Source: Tahibacter harae | Lineage (GTDB): Bacteria; Pseudomonadota; Gammaproteobacteria; Xanthomonadales; Rhodanobacteraceae | DNA length: 64,000 nt | NCBI RefSeq assembly: GCF_024437735.1 | Contig: NZ_JANFQO010000023.1 | Span: forward strand, 1-64,000 | Direction: 5' to 3' | Shown here: piece after piece, positions 61,414 through 64,000 of the stretch | Layout of the letters: each line of letters starts with the position of its first letter | Position numbering within the stretch: the stretch's first letter is position 1 | Translations under genes and position numbers: made by a program | Notes under the pieces: generated by a model | Seen by the model: the letters and a program-made list of their open reading frames with translations, nothing else | Databases searched by the model: none | Told to the model about the DNA's origin: nothing

Positions 61414-61596
61414 CTCTCCCAAGCTTGCTTGGGGGAGAGGGTTGGGTGAGAGGGCGACGCTTCAGATTGCCTTCGAGCCGGGATTTTCGCCATCGCCTTT
61501 TATTGAAAATCCTGGCGAAAATCCAAACGTAGCGACCAGATCGAGCGTCTCCCCCTCACCCCGGCCCTCTCCCCCAAGCAAGCTTGGGGGAGAGGG
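61414..61596. repeat. Composite palindromic intergenic element
   Basis: Two roughly 50-base units lie in opposite orientation at 61414-61461 and 61544-61596. Each contains its own hairpin (CAAGCTTGCTTGGGGGAGAGGG-like; CCAAG/CTTGG core) followed by GGGTGAG and GACGCT strings. Between them lies a third perfect inverted repeat, GGATTTTCGCCA at 61481-61492 and its complement at 61513-61524. The unit looks like the dispersed CCCTCTCCC/GGGAGAGGG palindromes (REP-like) of proteobacterial intergenic DNA. No RAYT transposase is in the window. Confidence 0.65.
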
Positions 61597-61758
61597 AATT
61601 TCCCCGCCGTGTCGCTACAGCCGGCTATCCAGACCCGTATCTCAGAACCTCGAAACTTCAACCTCGAACCTCAATCCCAATCTCAATTCCAAATCTCAAC
61701 CTCCAGCGCGAACCTCGAATTTCGAACCACGAATTTCGAATCCCGCCTCCACCCCACC

Positions 61759-63066
61759 TCACTCAAACCCATCCGCAAACAACGCCATCTCCGTCCACAG
61801 CGGATTCTCCGCATAGAACACATCCCAGGTGCCGTTGGTGTCGTTGGGCACCTGGATCGCCGAGTACGAATACCAGACCACGCCGGTGCCATCCGCGCTG
61901 AGGCGCGGCATGTAGACGTTACCGCTTTCACCGCCCACGCTGACCAGGGCGATCAGACCGCGCAGCAAATCGACCACGTAGACGCCCGGCTCGCTGCCGG
62001 GGTACTGCACATCGCCCGAGGCGAACACCAGATAGCGTCCGCTGTAGTCGAAATCCGGATCGATGTTGGTGCTTTCCCGCGCGAGATTGCCCGAGGGAAT
62101 GCTGAGCGCGATGGTGGCGTCGCTGGAAGGGATGCGCAGGTACATGGTGGTCTCGGCGAATTCGCCCCAGTCCGGCAGCGACGGGGCCTTGCTCGCGAAC
62201 GCGAGCAGGCTGCCATTGGCATTGAGCGCCCCGTCGTACTCGCTGAAACCATTGGCCTGCGTACCGGATGGGCCGACGTTGACGCGGGTGATGGGCACGC
62301 TGCCGTCGAAAGCGGCCAGGAAGACGTCGACGATGCCGTTGCTGTCGCCGGCGACGAGATTGCTCGCGGACGAGGCAAAGATGACGCGACTGCCGTCGGC
62401 GGAAATACGCGCATCGCTGCTGGAGAGATTGGCGTCGCCGCCGCCGGGCGCAAGGCTGATGCGGCGCGATGTAGTGGACGCGAGATCGCGCACGAAGATA
62501 TCGGAATAACCGTTGTTGTCGCCGGCAGCGAGCAAATCGCGCGAAGTGAAGGCGACACGGCGGCCGGCCAGGTCGATGGTTGGATCGTCGCAGCCGAAAG
62601 TGCCTGCGCCGCCGTCGGGCTTGAGATCGAGGATCTGCAGGCTGCCGTTGCTGCGGTCGTACAGGTAGCAATTGCGCCAGCCTGAATTCGGCAGCAGCGA
62701 ACCGTAGGAAGAGAACACGATGCGCATACCGTCGCCGGAAATCGACGGTGCGAAGCTGATGCCGTTGCTCTGGCTGCCGTCGGACTTGTTGCTGATGCGC
62801 ACCGTGGTGCCCAGCACGCGGTCGCGCAGGAACACGTCCGGTGCGCCGTTGGTATCGCCGGGGACGAGATTGCTCGCATCGCTGACGAAGGCGACGTAGC
62901 GGCCATCGGCGGAGATCGCCGGATAGCGGCTCTGGCTGCCGCCCTGGGCGCTGTTGCTGGAAACACTGATGCGCTCGACGGCAAGCGCGGGCGCGGCAAA
63001 GAAGCCGCCCAGCAGCAGGATCGCGGCAAGACGCAGGACGGAAGATGGAAAGGCGGGATACGGCAT
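61759..63066 (-). CDS. Secreted TolB/PD40-type beta-propeller protein ending LFADGFE
   Basis: A 435-residue protein from ATG 63066 (GGAG ribosome site) with a signal peptide (LRLAAILLLGGFFAAPALA). It is made of WD40-like/PD40 repeats, with recurrent SADGRYVAFVSDASNLVPGD and related GDTNG-x-x-DVFLRD strings, about six blades. The D-x-NG loops may bind calcium. The protein ends MALFADGFE. No enzyme motif is seen. The tail matches that of the beta-helix protein at 44397. Confidence 0.85.
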   Translation of the reverse strand: MPYPAFPSSVLRLAAILLLGGFFAAPALAVERISVSSNSAQGGSQSRYPAISADGRYVAFVSDASNLVPGDTNGAPDVFLRDRVLGTTVRISNKSDGSQSNGISFAPSISGDGMRIVFSSYGSLLPNSGWRNCYLYDRSNGSLQILDLKPDGGAGTFGCDDPTIDLAGRRVAFTSRDLLAAGDNNGYSDIFVRDLASTTSRRISLAPGGGDANLSSSDARISADGSRVIFASSASNLVAGDSNGIVDVFLAAFDGSVPITRVNVGPSGTQANGFSEYDGALNANGSLLAFASKAPSLPDWGEFAETTMYLRIPSSDATIALSIPSGNLARESTNIDPDFDYSGRYLVFASGDVQYPGSEPGVYVVDLLRGLIALVSVGGESGNVYMPRLSADGTGVVWYSYSAIQVPNDTNGTWDVFYAENPLWTEMALFADGFE

Positions 63067-63230
63067 GACGGCTCCGGAACAGGGGTTCTCGGAATCCGGA
63101 TACGCAGTGCCGCGGTGCAAACCTCAAACACGGCGGCGCGCGCCGTCCCCGGCCGGCCGGATCAGCGCGCGACAGACGGGTCTACTGCGGCCAGATCACA
63201 AGCACGCGGCACGCCGACTTTTCTTGCCGC

Positions 63231-63899
63231 TCAGGCCGGCGGCGCATCCGGCTGGTTTTCCGGCCGCGCCCGGTCGAACGCGGGCAGGCGGCGGCATTCC
63301 TCGTCGATGCGGACTATGGTCGGGTATGGGTTCAGGTCCAGCCCCCAGCGCCGCGCGTTGTATACCTGTGGAACAAGACAGACATCCGCCAGGCTGGGAT
63401 CGTCGCCCTCGCAGAACTGGCCGGTGGACGGATTTTCCGCCAGCAGCGACTCGAACGCGCGGAAGCCCTCGGCGATCCAGTGGCGCGACCAGCGCTCGCG
63501 CTCTACCTCGGGCGCGTTGAACTCGCGCTCCAGGTACTGCAGCACGCGCAGGTTGTTGATCGGGTGGATGTCGCAGGCGACCAGCTGGGCCAGGGCGCGG
63601 ACCCGGGCGCGGTCGCGCGCGGTCGGCGGCAGCAGCTTGAGTTCGCCGTCGTAGGATTCGTCCAGGTATTCGATGATGGCCATGGACTGGCGGATCACGC
63701 GGCCGCCGTCGAGCAGCGTCGGCACCAGTTCCTGCGGATTCACCTGGTGGTATTCCGGCGCATGCTGCTGGCCGCCGCCGGCGGTGAGGTGCACCGGCAG
63801 GATCTCGTAGGGCAGCCCTTTCAGATTGAGCGCGATGCGTACCCGGTACGCCGCGCTGGAGCGCCAGTAGCTGTACAGCCGCAAGCCGTCTGCCGACAT
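63231..63899 (-). CDS. maiA: Maleylacetoacetate isomerase (zeta-class GST)
   Basis: A 222-residue glutathione-S-transferase-fold protein. The zeta-class N-terminal motif is SYWRSSAAYRVRIALNLKG, with the NPQELVPTL and QSMAIIEYLDE glutathione-site strings. The helical C-terminal domain has DIHPINNLRVLQYL. It isomerises maleylacetoacetate to fumarylacetoacetate in tyrosine degradation, using glutathione. Start at ATG 63899. The partner hydrolase gene may lie beyond the right edge. Confidence 0.92.
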   Translation of the reverse strand: MSADGLRLYSYWRSSAAYRVRIALNLKGLPYEILPVHLTAGGGQQHAPEYHQVNPQELVPTLLDGGRVIRQSMAIIEYLDESYDGELKLLPPTARDRARVRALAQLVACDIHPINNLRVLQYLEREFNAPEVERERWSRHWIAEGFRAFESLLAENPSTGQFCEGDDPSLADVCLVPQVYNARRWGLDLNPYPTIVRIDEECRRLPAFDRARPENQPDAPPA

Positions 63900-64000
63900 C
63901 GCCCACCTCCGTGAGACGCCGTCCGGCCTTGCGCCGGCACGGCGATGAATCTACTCCCTTGCCTGCGCGCCGCCAATGCCGCCGGCGCGGGCCGGCGGCG

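Larger units (their letters stand above)
61209..61758. other. 550-base intergenic region rich in repeats
   Basis: Non-coding stretch between pilU and the convergent beta-propeller gene. In order it holds the pilU terminator, short CTGG repeats, a large inverted-repeat element (61414-61596) and a tract of CGAACCTC/CGAATTTC-like degenerate repeats (about 61640-61745) with lower GC than the rest of the window. Confidence 0.7.

Noticed and set aside
61725-61760. String TTTCGAATCCCGCCTCCA resembling a tRNA T-arm and acceptor end
   Set aside because: It lies in a degenerate CGAATTTC/CGAACCTC repeat tract, and no D-arm, anticodon arm or matching 5' acceptor strand is found upstream.

Overview
The window is high-GC, densely coded DNA. 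The type II secretion genes run E-F-G-H-I-J-K-L-M-N, the Xps order I know from Xanthomonas. With PilU, an M56/BlaI pair and an ECF sigma factor next to a Ser/Thr kinase, this points to a gammaproteobacterium of the Xanthomonadales (Xanthomonadaceae or Rhodanobacteraceae). That is inference from gene content; no rRNA or tRNA gene was seen. I found no insertion sequence, phage, integrase or CRISPR array.

Layout. 1-8525 (minus): a translationally coupled type II secretion operon, gspE to a partial gspN that runs off the left edge. 8536-13067 (minus): a membrane protein and purL. 13220-21513: dsbC, a zinc alcohol dehydrogenase, a SPOR-coaX-birA-plsY run, pgk, and a phosphoglycolate-phosphatase-like gene facing a small secreted protein. 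21738-23668: a frameshifted gene remnant, a BlaR1/BlaI pair and a clear operator palindrome. 23714-31228: fpr, tkt, an unknown protein, and a Ser/Thr kinase with its ECF sigma factor. 31344-33130: a dicarboxylate symporter and a non-coding stretch with a strong terminator that may end a small RNA.

33131-46757 (plus) is the most interesting part. It is a tightly packed operon encoding a HAD-UbiA fusion, a DprE1-like flavoenzyme and a DprE2-like reductase. These are the enzymes that make polyprenyl-phosphate-arabinose in mycobacteria. They are followed by an epimerase, a UDP-galactopyranose-mutase-like flavoprotein, a methyltransferase, a GtrA-family protein, two large multi-pass proteins that could be GT-C glycosyltransferases, and a secreted beta-helix protein. 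The set looks like a complete route for making a lipid-linked pentofuranose, flipping it and attaching it in the periplasm.

46911-54725 (minus) is an ABC-transporter polysaccharide locus: wzm, wzt with a carbohydrate-binding tail, a sulfotransferase with a long C-terminal coiled coil, a WbsX-RgpF fusion, a PhyH-type dioxygenase and a methyltransferase. The sulfotransferase has the architecture expected of a chain terminator and length ruler. Upstream on the same strand are cystathionine gamma-lyase and beta-synthase genes. 57651-63899 holds a YdcH-like small protein, an OmpA lipoprotein with a DUF4398 partner, pilU behind a sigma-54-like promoter, a palindromic intergenic element, a secreted beta-propeller protein and maiA.

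Two secreted proteins, and the frameshifted remnant in degenerate form, end in a short (I/L)F-x-DGFE tail. This is a possible shared C-terminal tag.
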